Below, piece by piece: positions 16,660 through 25,466 of a stretch of 64,000 bases of DNA. The first letter of the stretch is position 1, and every line of letters starts with the position of its first letter. Source of the stretch: Lysinibacillus alkalisoli. Lineage in GTDB: Bacteria > Bacillota > Bacilli > Bacillales_A > Planococcaceae. The notes beneath the pieces were generated by a model that was not told where the DNA came from, did not search any database, and saw nothing but the letters and a program-made list of their open reading frames with translations. Where the stretch lies: positions 62,001 through 126,000 of the forward strand of contig NZ_BMJT01000006.1 of NCBI RefSeq assembly GCF_014643595.1. Direction: 5' to 3'. Both the position numbers and the translations under genes were made by a program.

Positions 16660-17553
16660 TTAGTTGCATGTAAGATGTATAGCTAAATCTGGCTGTGCTC
16701 CACTTTGTGTCACAACATATGCTGCAATCTCATTCGCATAAGAAATGGCATCTTCTAATGATTGGCCCTTACTTAAAGCTACGGCGAGTGCACCATTGAA
16801 AGCATCTCCAGCGCCTGTCGTATCCTTGACTGGTACTTTTTTAGCTGCCACATATCCATTACGCTTGTTAGTATAATAGAATACCCCTCTACTTCCTAAA
16901 GTAACCACTACTCCTTGTACACCTTTAGCAAGCAATAATTGGCACGCTTCCTTCAAACCTTTATCGTCTTGCGCTTTTACACCTGTTAGCAATGCTAATT
17001 CTGTTTCATTTGGCGTTAAAATGGTTACTTGTTGCAATAAGGCATCACTTAATGGTTGGGCAGGTGCTGGATTTAACATAATTTTTGTACCAGCAGCTGT
17101 CGCTAATTTGGTTGCTTGCTCAATAATCGCAAGCGGTACTTCTAATTGTAATAACAATATGTCGGCTGTTTTAATACAATCACATACTTCGTCTAATTGT
17201 TGAGCTGTAATATGATAATTAGCGCCTGGCACTAAGATAATCGCATTCTCACCCTGATCTGTTACTTGAATGATTGCCTGCCCTGTAGCGCCTTCTTGTT
17301 TTATGAAGGGCGTTTTAACATTTCTATCACGTAAATTTTGCAAGGCGTAATCTCCGTAATGATCCTCACCTACTGCACCAACAAAATACACTTCCGCTTG
17401 TAATTGCGCCGCTGTTACTGCTTGATTAGCACCTTTTCCCCCCATTCCAATATGGCATGATGTACTGTGTAATGTTTCACCTGGTGTAATAATATAAGGG
17501 ACGCGATAAATCAAATCGACATTTATGCTACCTACTACTAAAATTTTTGGCAT
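16660..17553 (-). CDS. rbsK: Ribokinase
   Basis: A 297-residue PfkB-family sugar kinase. The N-terminal KILVVGSINVDLIYRVP and GGKGANQAVTAAQL (near 40) are ribokinase signatures. The C-terminal DTTGAGDAFNGALAVAL (near 250) carries the catalytic Asp and anion hole. It phosphorylates D-ribose with ATP. ATG at 17553 behind GGAGGGATC is preferred over the longer open frame to 17610, which would lie deep inside the upstream gene. It overlaps the nucleoside hydrolase gene by 26 bases, so ribose released by that enzyme is a likely substrate. Confidence 0.93.
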   Translation of the reverse strand: MPKILVVGSINVDLIYRVPYIITPGETLHSTSCHIGMGGKGANQAVTAAQLQAEVYFVGAVGEDHYGDYALQNLRDRNVKTPFIKQEGATGQAIIQVTDQGENAIILVPGANYHITAQQLDEVCDCIKTADILLLQLEVPLAIIEQATKLATAAGTKIMLNPAPAQPLSDALLQQVTILTPNETELALLTGVKAQDDKGLKEACQLLLAKGVQGVVVTLGSRGVFYYTNKRNGYVAAKKVPVKDTTGAGDAFNGALAVALSKGQSLEDAISYANEIAAYVVTQSGAQPDLAIHLTCN

Positions 17554-18517
17554 ATGATCCCTCCAAACGCTCACTAATAATGTGCACTGCGTCAATAAAT
17601 TGTTGTACAAAACCTACACGATTCACTTGATATAATACGTGTGCATTAGGCATGTGGTGGCTTCTTTTCTCATAATCCACTACTGTGGTCCCTGCTGTGT
17701 ACTCACCTGTTGTTTCAACTGTTACAAAATAATCTGCACCTTTAAATAATTCAGGTGTAATTAAACAAGAAACTGCACATAAATCATGAAAACGCATAGT
17801 TCTATCATAATTATCCGCATGAAATGGTGTCTTTTTCATCATGCCCAAATAGAACGTTAACATCTCATAAATCTTATTTGCAAACGGACTATTTAATGCT
17901 TTAATCGCTTGCGCTTCCTCTAACGTAATATAAGCTTTATGTGTCACATCTAAAGGGCTCATCGTGATGGGGACGCCAGATTGAAAAACAAAAGCAGCAG
18001 CATGTGGGTCAACATAGGCATTAAACTCAGTGGTTGGCGACATATTCCCACCAACAGCAGCACCTCCCATCCATGAAATTTGTTTAATATTAGATTTCAC
18101 TTCGGGGTGAGCAAATAATAGAGCGGCCACATTCGTTAATGGACCTGTTGCAATAATTGTAATTGGTACTTCACTTTTTTGAATAACATCTACCATTGCT
18201 TGGACAGCAGGGCGTTCACTACAAGGGAGTTGAGGCGTAGGAAATATCGTTTGACCAAAACCTGTTTCACCATGTACATCTTCTGCTACTGTTAATGTTT
18301 TAAACATAGGATGTTCTAACCCACGTGCCACTTCTACTTGCGCACCAATATAACTTAAAAAAGCACGCGCATTATAATTTGTTTTATCTTGTGAGATGTT
18401 ACCACTACTCGTTGTTACAAGTTGTACAGCTAGACATTCGCTAGCAAATGCTAAAGTCAGCATCATCGCATCATCAATGCCTGGGTCTGTATCAATGATT
18501 ACAGGTATCTTCTTCAT
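17528..18517 (-). CDS. Inosine-uridine type nucleoside hydrolase
   Basis: The 329 residues begin with PVIIDTDPGIDDAMML, the Asp-rich calcium-binding signature of IU nucleoside hydrolases. Further family residues are ATGPLTNVA (near 127), EFNAYVDPHAA (near 170) and FHDLCAVSCLI (His/Asp, near 240). The enzyme splits ribonucleosides into base and ribose. ATG at 18517 with GAGGAGTGGG upstream is preferred to the upstream start at 18532. It is the first gene of a two-gene salvage operon with ribokinase. Confidence 0.93.
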   Translation of the reverse strand: MKKIPVIIDTDPGIDDAMMLTLAFASECLAVQLVTTSSGNISQDKTNYNARAFLSYIGAQVEVARGLEHPMFKTLTVAEDVHGETGFGQTIFPTPQLPCSERPAVQAMVDVIQKSEVPITIIATGPLTNVAALLFAHPEVKSNIKQISWMGGAAVGGNMSPTTEFNAYVDPHAAAFVFQSGVPITMSPLDVTHKAYITLEEAQAIKALNSPFANKIYEMLTFYLGMMKKTPFHADNYDRTMRFHDLCAVSCLITPELFKGADYFVTVETTGEYTAGTTVVDYEKRSHHMPNAHVLYQVNRVGFVQQFIDAVHIISERLEGSYAKNFSSR

Positions 18518-18603
18518 ATTCCCACTCCTCATCAGGTCATATCATAGGATTAATACTACATCATATTTTCATTTTTTCTTACATTATACATGAAGAACAC
18601 GCC

Positions 18604-18649
18604 AAAAAAACCGACTTTATACATCTTGATAACATGTATAAAATCGGTT
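18604..18649. terminator. Bidirectional hairpin between small ORF and nucleoside hydrolase operon
   Basis: AAACCGACTTTATACAT pairs with ATGTATAAAATCGGTTT (one mismatch) around CTTGATAAC. It has A/T-rich flanks and would terminate the small minus-strand ORF upstream of it. Confidence 0.75.
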
Positions 18650-18658
18650 TATGTTTGA

Positions 18659-18793
18659 TTAAAGGCTTGTAAAGAAACCTTCTGGATATTGAGCTTTATC
18701 ATAATATGTGGTCGGTTTTGATTCCTCCTTATGTGTCAATGTTGTTTGTTGATCTAATAAATATGTCTCTAACGTAGATTGTAATAAACTCAT
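18659..18793 (-). CDS. Small hypothetical protein, 44 residues
   Basis: ATG at 18793 opens a 44-codon frame starting MSLLQSTLETYLLDQQ and ending YPEGFFTSL. GAAGAGGAATG lies upstream as a possible ribosome binding site (spacing slightly long). The frame fills the space between a terminator on each side (18604-18649 after it, 18863-18892 before it), so it forms its own transcription unit. No hydrophobic segment or Cys. I do not recognise a family. Confidence 0.5.
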   Translation of the reverse strand: MSLLQSTLETYLLDQQTTLTHKEESKPTTYYDKAQYPEGFFTSL

Positions 18794-18862
18794 CGCATCA
18801 TTCCTCTTCTTTTAATTATCAGTATTTTCAGATTAATAAGAATATAGCATGTAGACATAAAA

Positions 18863-18892
18863 AATGCAAGCAGTAAAATTTACTGCTTGCTT
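18863..18892 (-). terminator. Terminator of the TAXI-TRAP operon
   Basis: On the minus strand GCAAGCAGTAAA and TTTACTGCTTGC form a 12-bp stem followed by ATTTTTT, directly downstream of the TRAP permease stop. Confidence 0.9.
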
Positions 18893-18895
18893 ATT

Positions 18896-20908
18896 TTATA
18901 CCGTTACACGCTGAGGGCTTGCGTCACCATTTTTATCCTTCGTCATAAGTTGGATGATCAATAATACAATAAATACTGCAATCCCTGTAAAGTCTGTAAT
19001 CTTTTCTGGCATGATCAATAATAAGCCTGTTGCAATAGCAATGATACGCTCAAACCAGTACATTTTACGATACCAAAAGCCAATAACACCTGCGCCAATG
19101 GCAACCATGCCAGTAATTGCTGTGATTACAACCCATAAGGTAGCATACCAAGTTGTATCAATCATTAACAATTGCGGAGAGAATACAATCATATAAGGAA
19201 TAATAAAAGCTGCAATGGCTAATTTAGCCGAATTAAACCCTGTACGAATGGGGTCTCCACCCGATATACCAGAGGCGGCAAAAGCGGCCAACGCTACTGG
19301 AGGCGTGATATCAGCAATAATGCCAAAATAGAATACGAAGAAGTGCGCTGCTAATAATACTGCAATTGGAATCGCTGCTCCCGTCGCATCTGGTGCTAAT
19401 AATGCAATAATTGCAGGCGCCGCAATCGTTGACGTAATAACATAATTAGCTGTAGTTGGCGCACCCATACCTAATATTAAAGAGGCAATCATGACGAAGA
19501 ATAGCGTCAATAAAATATTGCCACCAGCTAATGATACTAAACTATTAGCTAAGCTTAATCCTAAACCTGTTTTAACAACGACTCCTACGATAATCCCCGC
19601 AGCAGCCGTAGCAGCTACAACACCTAATGCTGTACGTGCTCCGTCAACTAATGCCTCAATAATGTCCACTAGCTTCATTCTTGTATCTTTACTAAAGAAG
19701 GAAACAGCAATAGAAATGACAATACCATATAATGCTGCGTGCATTACAGGTATGCCGATTAACATTAAAACAATAATGGCTACAATAGGTAATAATAAAT
19801 AAATCTTTTTGAAAACATCGCTACGTTTAGGCATTTGTTCATCTGTGAGCCCAGATAAACCAACGCGCTTCGCTTCAAAATGAGTCATAATCCAAATTCC
19901 TGTAAAATAAAGCAGGGCTGGAATGGCAGCTGCTTTCGCAATATCCCAATACGTAATATCACGTCCAATAAACTCCACCATTAGGAATGCTGCTGCACCC
20001 ATAATAGGTGGCATTAATTGACCCCCTGTAGATGCTGCTGCCTCAACTGCTCCAGCAAACTCTTTACGATAGCCTAACTTTTTCATCATCGGAATCGTGT
20101 AAGAGCCTGACGTTACAACATTCGCCACAGAACTGCCAGAGATGGTGCCTTGCAATGCACTTGAAAAAATAGCTACTTTTGCAGGACCACCCACTAATTT
20201 ACCAGCTAAAGCTACAGCTAAGTCATTAAAGTATTGACCAACACCTGTTTTAACAAGGAAAGCACCAAACAATAGAAACACAAAAATAAAAGTAGCAGAG
20301 ACACTAATTGGGGTGCCTAAAATACCATCAGTTGTGTAAAACATTAAACTGACCAAGCTCTCTAAATCTTGCCCACGGTGCGCCATAAAATCAGGAAAAT
20401 AAGCACCAAAATATGCATAGATTAAAAAGCAACATGCAATGATGGTAATGGGTAACCCTACTGCTCGCCTAGCTGCCTCTAACACTAAGAAAATAGCTAT
20501 TAATCCTACTATAAAATCGACTTGTGATAAAATGCCAAAGCTCTGTACTAACGTTTCATAATTAAAAGTCCAATACAAGCCAACAACTACTGCTAAGAGC
20601 GCTAGCAAATAATCATAAATCGCAATCTTATCCTTGCGTCCGCCTTTTTTAGCAGGAAATAACAAGAAAATAAAAGTTAAACCAAACCCCAAATGGATTG
20701 TTCTTTGAATTTGTGCAGGAAACTGCCCCCATATTGCGGTATATAATTGAAAGAGGGAGAATGCTAATAAACCAAAGAAAATAACATGTTTCATGACACC
20801 ACTTAAATTTCTCGTATTAGACTCCACATCATATTTTTCTAATATGGCTTGTTGTTGTGCTGCTGAAATTTGTTCAAACTCTTTTTTAGGCTGATTTGAA
20901 TTTGTCAT
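18896..20908 (-). CDS. TAXI-type TRAP transporter fused permease (DctQM)
   Basis: A 670-residue polytopic protein in which small (DctQ-like, first four helices) and large (DctM-like) TRAP subunits are fused, as usual for TAXI systems. Typical DctM motifs include GTISGSSVANVVTSGSYTIP (near 250), AASTGGQLMPPIMGAAAF (near 290) and GMGAPTTANYV (near 485). It imports small organic acids using an ion gradient. ATG at 20908 overlaps the TGA of the DUF1850 gene (ATGA), with AAAGGAG upstream, indicating translational coupling. The substrate is unknown. Confidence 0.92.
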   Translation of the reverse strand: MTNSNQPKKEFEQISAAQQQAILEKYDVESNTRNLSGVMKHVIFFGLLAFSLFQLYTAIWGQFPAQIQRTIHLGFGLTFIFLLFPAKKGGRKDKIAIYDYLLALLAVVVGLYWTFNYETLVQSFGILSQVDFIVGLIAIFLVLEAARRAVGLPITIIACCFLIYAYFGAYFPDFMAHRGQDLESLVSLMFYTTDGILGTPISVSATFIFVFLLFGAFLVKTGVGQYFNDLAVALAGKLVGGPAKVAIFSSALQGTISGSSVANVVTSGSYTIPMMKKLGYRKEFAGAVEAAASTGGQLMPPIMGAAAFLMVEFIGRDITYWDIAKAAAIPALLYFTGIWIMTHFEAKRVGLSGLTDEQMPKRSDVFKKIYLLLPIVAIIVLMLIGIPVMHAALYGIVISIAVSFFSKDTRMKLVDIIEALVDGARTALGVVAATAAAGIIVGVVVKTGLGLSLANSLVSLAGGNILLTLFFVMIASLILGMGAPTTANYVITSTIAAPAIIALLAPDATGAAIPIAVLLAAHFFVFYFGIIADITPPVALAAFAASGISGGDPIRTGFNSAKLAIAAFIIPYMIVFSPQLLMIDTTWYATLWVVITAITGMVAIGAGVIGFWYRKMYWFERIIAIATGLLLIMPEKITDFTGIAVFIVLLIIQLMTKDKNGDASPQRVTV

Positions 20909-21423
20909 CGCATCTGAACTCCTTTCCACAATTGATATAATGACAACTTATCGACCCTACATTCATAGGCATGCCCACGTTGCAAATTATGCTTTAGATC
21001 ATATTCCTTCTTATGATGGACAGCTAAGTCCAAATCAATATCACCAATATATATAACAAACGATGCTAACAAAGTAGGTTTATCAAAATATAAATGGTAT
21101 CGATCTCCCTTACGCTCTAATCGTTGCCCTTGCTCTGCAGCGCTCGGCATACCTATACTCATATTTTCATATATCATCTCTGTCATCTTTATTTGCTGAT
21201 CTGGTGTGATATCAAAATATTCAAATACATCTGTACGATGGATCGAATGCGTATAACGAATATAGAATATGCGGGGCTCTTGTAGCTCAATAAAATATAA
21301 TGGCGCTTTTTCTTGATTTGTTTCTTGAAACACAATAACTGTTTGCCATGGCATATTTATTAAGAGGACTAGACTGCAAATTAGGAGTAAGGCGAGTATG
21401 CCTATTTTATATCGCTTGTGCAT
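20905..21423 (-). CDS. DUF1850 membrane-anchored protein of the TRAP operon
   Basis: The 172 residues contain one N-terminal membrane helix (about 8-26) and an extracellular domain with FYIRYTHSIHRTDVFEYF (near 55-70), a core typical of DUF1850. This family is found between TAXI binding protein and fused permease genes, exactly as here. Its function is not established; an accessory role for the transporter is inferred from constant linkage. The stop overlaps the permease start by ATGA. Confidence 0.85.
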   Translation of the reverse strand: MHKRYKIGILALLLICSLVLLINMPWQTVIVFQETNQEKAPLYFIELQEPRIFYIRYTHSIHRTDVFEYFDITPDQQIKMTEMIYENMSIGMPSAAEQGQRLERKGDRYHLYFDKPTLLASFVIYIGDIDLDLAVHHKKEYDLKHNLQRGHAYECRVDKLSLYQLWKGVQMR

Positions 21424-21444
21424 AATAAAAACTCCCTGTAATGA

Positions 21445-21480
21445 AAAAGGGCTCCAAGCCTTGTCGACAGAGCCCTCTTT
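21445..21480 (-). terminator. Intra-operon terminator after the TAXI binding-protein gene
   Basis: On the minus strand AGGGCTC and GAGCCCT flank a 15-base loop and are followed by TTTTT. Placed between binding-protein and permease genes, it would let more binding protein than permease be made. Confidence 0.7.
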
Positions 21481-21485
21481 TATCC

Positions 21486-22490
21486 TTATTGATTTACTTC
21501 GTCAAAATACTTTTGTGCACCTGGATGAACGGGAATACTAATCCCCTCTAAACCTTTTTCAGGTGAGATGAATTCGCCCTTGGCATGTGATATTTTACTC
21601 GCATTATCGTAAATGGCTTTTGTAATTTTATATACTAACTCTTCAGATAAATCGTTACGTACGCCTAACATTGCCCCTACAGAAACCGTTGTGCTGTCCT
21701 CTTTTAAGCCATACGTACCTTCTTTTACAACATCTTTTGCATAGTACGGATACTTTTCAATAAGCTCATCCGCCTTCTCTTCTGTCACTGGTACAATATA
21801 AACATCCGCTGTCGCATTTAAAGATTCTACAGCGCCTGTTGGTGTACCTGCTGTAATAAATGCTGCATCAATTTGGCCAGATTGCAGCCCATCTGTAGAC
21901 TCACCAAAGTCTAAGTTCTGCGCTTTAATATCATCCATTGTTAAACCATGTACCTCTAATAATTGCTCCGCATTTGCATACGTACCTGACCCCGGTGCAC
22001 CTACAGATACTTTTTTTCCTTTTAAATCCTCAAATGATGTAATACCTGTTTTTGCAATGGTAACCAGTTGAACAGTTTCAGGATATAATGCCCCTAATGC
22101 AGAAAAAGAATCTACTTTTTTATCAAACATAAATTCACCCTCTGTTGCATAATATGCAATATCTGTTTGTAAAAATGCAATTTGTCCTTTATCTGCCTCT
22201 AAACCTGCTACATTCGCTGCTGAAGCTTGCGATACTTCGGCTGTTGTTTTAATCCCTGTCTCATCTGTGATTAAATCTGCAAATGTCCCACCAAGAGCAT
22301 AATACGTACCTTGTGTGCCACCTGTTAATAAGCTTAAAAACTTTACATCTTCTGTCTTTTCTGACTCGCTACCTTTGCCATCGTCCTTGCCTTGATTTGC
22401 ACTAGAGTCATCCTTTTTGTCTCCACAAGCTGCCAATACTAATAATGCAAAGGCTAAAAGTAATACTACATACCACGATTTCTTTTTCAT
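21486..22490 (-). CDS. TAXI family TRAP transporter solute-binding lipoprotein
   Basis: The 334 residues begin with a lipoprotein signal (hydrophobic segment ending LVLAAC, Cys at about 22), then a Gly/Ser/Asp-rich linker. The mature part matches the TAXI family: LLTGGTQGTYYALGGTFADLI (split at about 50-70), SQASAANVAGL (near 83) and VSVGAPGSGTYANAEQLL (near 155). It captures substrate outside the membrane for the fused permease. ATG at 22490 is preferred because AAGGGAG lies at proper distance; a start at 22502 would overlap that site. Confidence 0.92.
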   Translation of the reverse strand: MKKKSWYVVLLLAFALLVLAACGDKKDDSSANQGKDDGKGSESEKTEDVKFLSLLTGGTQGTYYALGGTFADLITDETGIKTTAEVSQASAANVAGLEADKGQIAFLQTDIAYYATEGEFMFDKKVDSFSALGALYPETVQLVTIAKTGITSFEDLKGKKVSVGAPGSGTYANAEQLLEVHGLTMDDIKAQNLDFGESTDGLQSGQIDAAFITAGTPTGAVESLNATADVYIVPVTEEKADELIEKYPYYAKDVVKEGTYGLKEDSTTVSVGAMLGVRNDLSEELVYKITKAIYDNASKISHAKGEFISPEKGLEGISIPVHPGAQKYFDEVNQ

Positions 22491-22794
22491 ATCCCCTGTC
22501 ATCTCCCTTACTTTTTTTGCGTATTTTTAACTACAATTTACTTTGTCACACAAAATATACGATACGAGAAAACAAAATCAGTTAGAACATCATATCCCCT
22601 TCTATATCAGTCGTTTATTTCATATAAGGTGTTATGCTACAACAATTATCGCGATTTTTTAAAATAATTGTAAAAATAAAAAGTAGTTATTGTTTTAAAA
22701 ATTCCCAAAATTTCATTATGATAAACATAATATGTTATGCGATATGGCAAGCGCTCTTTTTTAACCGATAAGAGCATTAAGGAGGTGAATAAGG

Positions 22795-22971
22795 ATGGAT
22801 ATTAATTCTCTCATGTCTACACAACTTATGGACCTACAACAAACTGTTCAAATGAGTGTAATGCAAAACGCCATGAACATGAATACAACTGCTGCCATGA
22901 CATTACTAGAAGAGATGCCACAAAATGCTAGCCACCCATACAAAGGTGCTACTATTGATATCTCGGTTTAA
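22795..22971 (+). CDS. YjfB-like putative motility protein
   Basis: A 58-residue protein (MDINSLMSTQLMDLQQTVQM...) rich in Met and Gln with the layout of the YjfB family: conserved start, Met-rich helix, and a C-terminal short tail. ATG at 22795 follows a perfect GGAGGTGA site. YjfB-type genes are linked to flagellar regulons in Bacilli. Upstream ACCGATAA (22764) resembles a sigma-D -10 element, but no matching -35 is visible, so regulation is unclear. A strong terminator follows. Confidence 0.8.
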   Translation: MDINSLMSTQLMDLQQTVQMSVMQNAMNMNTTAAMTLLEEMPQNASHPYKGATIDISV

Positions 22972-22997
22972 TCATGTACCCTAGATAAAAGAATACT

Positions 22998-23037
22998 AAA
23001 AACCAGCAAACCGACTTTTGCCAGTTTGCTGGTTTTT
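22998..23037. terminator. Bidirectional terminator after the YjfB-like gene
   Basis: AAAAACCAGCAAAC and GTTTGCTGGTTTTT form a perfect 14-bp stem around a 12-base loop. It also serves the convergent lipoprotein gene. Confidence 0.9.
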
Positions 23038-23064
23038 CATTCATAATAACAAGTAGGTCGCGTT

Positions 23065-23445
23065 TTATGAGTCACCTTCGCCACGCGTCAACGTAAAATC
23101 ATATGTTTTCTCTGTGTCCTTATAGCTTCCTTCTATTCGGTCTCCTGTTAATGACCCTTCAATTTGAAGCATACGCTCACCCAAATGCAACACACCTGTC
23201 GCTTTTTCCTCTTCATATGTTACTGTGGTGAAGTCTGCTTCTTCAATAGCCTCACTAGGTACGGTAATTTGCCCTCCTGTTGGCGTTAAATAAACGTAAA
23301 TTGCCACTGGCCCATCTGAATGTCTAATCTCGCCATGCCAATGACCGATAAATTCGTTCGTATAATCTTTTTCTTCCTCTTTTTGTTTTGCACAGCCTGT
23401 TAATACAAGTAAAAAAATAGCACAAACTATTAGATATCGCTTCAT
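23065..23445 (-). CDS. Small lipoprotein of unknown function
   Basis: The 126 residues begin with a lipoprotein signal (lipobox LTGC, Cys at 18) followed by a charged KQKEEEKDY linker. The remaining 95 residues look like an all-beta, lipocalin-like fold (GHWHGEIRHSDG, GVLHLGERML, IEGSYKDTEKTYDFTLTR). I do not recognise a named family. AAAGGAGGTGCAACT precedes ATG at 23445. The frameshifted membrane gene lies 13 bases upstream on the same strand, so they form an operon. Confidence 0.78.
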   Translation of the reverse strand: MKRYLIVCAIFLLVLTGCAKQKEEEKDYTNEFIGHWHGEIRHSDGPVAIYVYLTPTGGQITVPSEAIEEADFTTVTYEEEKATGVLHLGERMLQIEGSLTGDRIEGSYKDTEKTYDFTLTRGEGDS

Positions 23446-23458
23446 AGTTGCACCTCCT

Positions 23459-23936
23459 TTACCATAGTATCGGTTTAGCCACCATCAGCCATAACATAAT
23501 GAGTAATAATAGGATATAAAGCCATACTGCTCGTGTTAACTTTTGTACAAATATAGCTTGATTGTAATGTGGTGTGGCAAAAGTGCGGATTGTTGGTTTG
23601 AACGCACGAGCTAAAAAGAAAACAGAACCAATCATAACAGCAAATGTTAAGACAACCCATGATGTTAACCAACTATACCCTCCTAACCATACGAGTAACA
23701 TACCAGATGGCACGACTACATACATGCCCTGCATGCCCTGCATGCCCTGCATGCTTAACAAGGGCGATACTAATTTGGAAAGTAACAAGATAGCTAGTCA
23801 TTTGCTCATAACTAGCCGTTTGCATACGCTTTAATAAGGGTAGTAGTACAAAGAGTGGCCCAATTGATAAAATCGCACTCACGATATGTATGTAAAGTAA
23901 AATAAGATACACGGTTTGAAGTCCTTTCTGTCCCAT
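23459..23936 (-). pseudogene. Small membrane protein gene with a frameshift at a 9-bp repeat tract
   Basis: Two overlapping frames make one protein: the first (from ATG 23936) encodes a membrane helix pair and runs to ...QISIALVKHAGHAGH before diverging; the second (to 23459) continues with VVPSGMLLVWLGGYSW and two more helices. Joined, they give about 158 residues with four helices, resembling small DUF2269-like membrane proteins (weak assignment). The frames differ by one base and meet at a 3.6-copy CATGCCCTG repeat (23723-23754). It could be a pseudogene, a sequencing or assembly error, or programmed switching. Confidence 0.68.
23723..23754. repeat. Tandem 9-bp repeat CATGCCCTG, 3.6 copies
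   Basis: Three exact units (23723-23731, 23732-23740, 23741-23749) and a partial fourth. Each unit spans a GCATGC palindrome. The tract lies inside the frameshifted membrane gene, where it encodes HAG or MQG repeats depending on frame. Confidence 0.95.
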
Positions 23937-24069
23937 TTCGACTTCATTATACCATGCATCATTGTTAATGCTTTATGAAGCTGTGTTAAAGGTTCATGAA
24001 GTCTATTGCATAGCGCTATACAATTGGTCACACCGTAGTTTATAGTAAAAATAGAAGGAGGTGAATCAG

Positions 24070-24699
24070 ATGGGCATTCATCACTTTTTTACCAGTCTAA
24101 ATGACTTAGAACGAATTATCCGTTGTCCTGGACGCTTTAAATTTGAGGAACATAATGTAGCAGCACATTCTTGGAAAGTTTCACAGTATGCCATGTTTTT
24201 CGGTACGTTAGAGGAAATGGAGGGTGCAACTATTGATTGGAAAGCTTTGTATGAGAAGACGATTAATCACGACTTTGCGGAAGTATTCATTGGCGATATT
24301 AAAACCCCCGTAAAGCATGCAAGTCCTGAACTCAAGCAAATGCTTTCACATGTAGAAGATAAAATGATGGAACAATTTATCGTAAAAGAAATCCCTGATC
24401 GTTTCCAAGCCGTATTTTTTGACCGTATGAAAGAGGGTAAAGATACAACCGTTGAGGGTCGCCTGCTTGAGTTTGCAGATAAACTTGACCAATTTTACGA
24501 GGCTTTTGCGGAATTAAAGCGTGGGAATAGTGACCCTGAATTTGTCAATATGTATGAGACAGCACTAACTAAATTGCTTGCTATTCCATTACAAGCAAGC
24601 GTTGACTATTTCCGAAGGGAAATTTTGCAAGACGCCATAAACGAAGAAACACAAATTGACATCCAACAAATCACCAAAAACATATTAGCCAATCATTAA
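24070..24699 (+). CDS. HD-domain hydrolase, YfbR-like
   Basis: A 209-residue protein with HD-domain metal ligands: EHNVAAHSWKVSQYA (His near 32 and 36) and KTINHDFAEVFIGDIKTP (His-Asp near 69, further Asp). Length and sequence resemble the YfbR-type 5'-deoxynucleotidase/HD_2 group. Such enzymes dephosphorylate dNMPs; this activity is inferred. ATG at 24070 is chosen because GGAGG is eight bases upstream; the GTG at 24061 is inside that site. The gene stands alone. Confidence 0.8.
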   Translation: MGIHHFFTSLNDLERIIRCPGRFKFEEHNVAAHSWKVSQYAMFFGTLEEMEGATIDWKALYEKTINHDFAEVFIGDIKTPVKHASPELKQMLSHVEDKMMEQFIVKEIPDRFQAVFFDRMKEGKDTTVEGRLLEFADKLDQFYEAFAELKRGNSDPEFVNMYETALTKLLAIPLQASVDYFRREILQDAINEETQIDIQQITKNILANH

Positions 24700-24748
24700 G
24701 TTTTCGAACACGTTTGTGACGAAAGCTTTTTTATTTGGTGATATACAT

Positions 24749-24789
24749 AATAAAGAGATAAAAGAAGATGAATATCCCCTTTTACCTCT
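24749..24789 (-). terminator. Terminator of the ABC transporter operon
   Basis: On the minus strand AGAGGTAAAAG and CTTTTATCTCT form an 11-bp stem (one G-U) followed by a short T-rich tract. Confidence 0.65.
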
Positions 24790-24816
24790 CCTCTTATATA
24801 ACCACACTTTTATGCA

Positions 24817-25464
24817 CTAAGCATTGCCTAACTGTATTAAACGGTCTGCACTTTGTGCCTGCTCCATATTATGAGTAACCAGCACAATCGTCTTCCCGTA
24901 GTCATCTCGTAATGATTGAATGAGATTGAATGAAATGTTGGCTAACTCCTCGTCCAGCGCACCTGTAGGCTCATCTGCCAAAATGATATCGCCTGGTTTA
25001 ACAATCGTGCGAGCAATAGCGACACGCTGTTGTTCTCCACCAGAAAGTGTATTCACTTTGTCATTGGCTAAGTGAGCAATGTTTAGGAGTGCTAACACAT
25101 CATGGATTTTATGTTGTTTTTCTTGTGATGTTTGCTTGTCATATGCCATAGCAAGCATGAGATTTTGTGTCACTGTAATCTCTGAAACTAAAGCATAGGA
25201 TTGAAATAAATAGTTAATATGGTTTCGACGAATTTTAGTGGCTGCTCTCGAATTAATGTTTGGCAAAGTTTGTTGTTTAATTTTAATTTCGCCTTGGTCT
25301 ATCGTCTCTAATAAACCAATCATGTTTAAAATAGTAGATTTACCACAGCCAGAAGGACCAACAAGTGCGACAAACTCTCTTTCAGCCACTTGCATGGATA
25401 AATCATTAATGACTACCCTACTCCCAAACTTTTTCGTTACATGATTTAATTCAATAATGTTCAT
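24817..25464 (-). CDS. ABC transporter ATP-binding protein (MacB/LolD type)
   Basis: The 215 residues carry a complete ABC ATPase: Walker A GPSGCGKST (near 36), Q-loop LFQSYALV (near 88), signature LSGGEQQRVAIARTI (near 140), Walker B ILADEPTGALDEE (near 160) and H-loop VTHN (near 198). It belongs to the group that energises MacB/FtsX-like or bacteriocin-associated permeases. It starts three bases after the permease stop, so the pair is co-translated and forms a transporter together. Confidence 0.93.
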   Translation of the reverse strand: MNIIELNHVTKKFGSRVVINDLSMQVAEREFVALVGPSGCGKSTILNMIGLLETIDQGEIKIKQQTLPNINSRAATKIRRNHINYLFQSYALVSEITVTQNLMLAMAYDKQTSQEKQHKIHDVLALLNIAHLANDKVNTLSGGEQQRVAIARTIVKPGDIILADEPTGALDEELANISFNLIQSLRDDYGKTIVLVTHNMEQAQSADRLIQLGNA

Positions 25465-25466
25465 TC

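Noticed and set aside
22764-22771. Sigma-D promoter for the YjfB-like gene
   Set aside because: ACCGATAA resembles the -10 element, but no TAAA-like -35 lies at the required spacing.
23723-23754. Phase-variable on/off switch by slippage
   Set aside because: The unit is nine bases, so gain or loss of units cannot change the reading frame; the one-base shift needs another cause.
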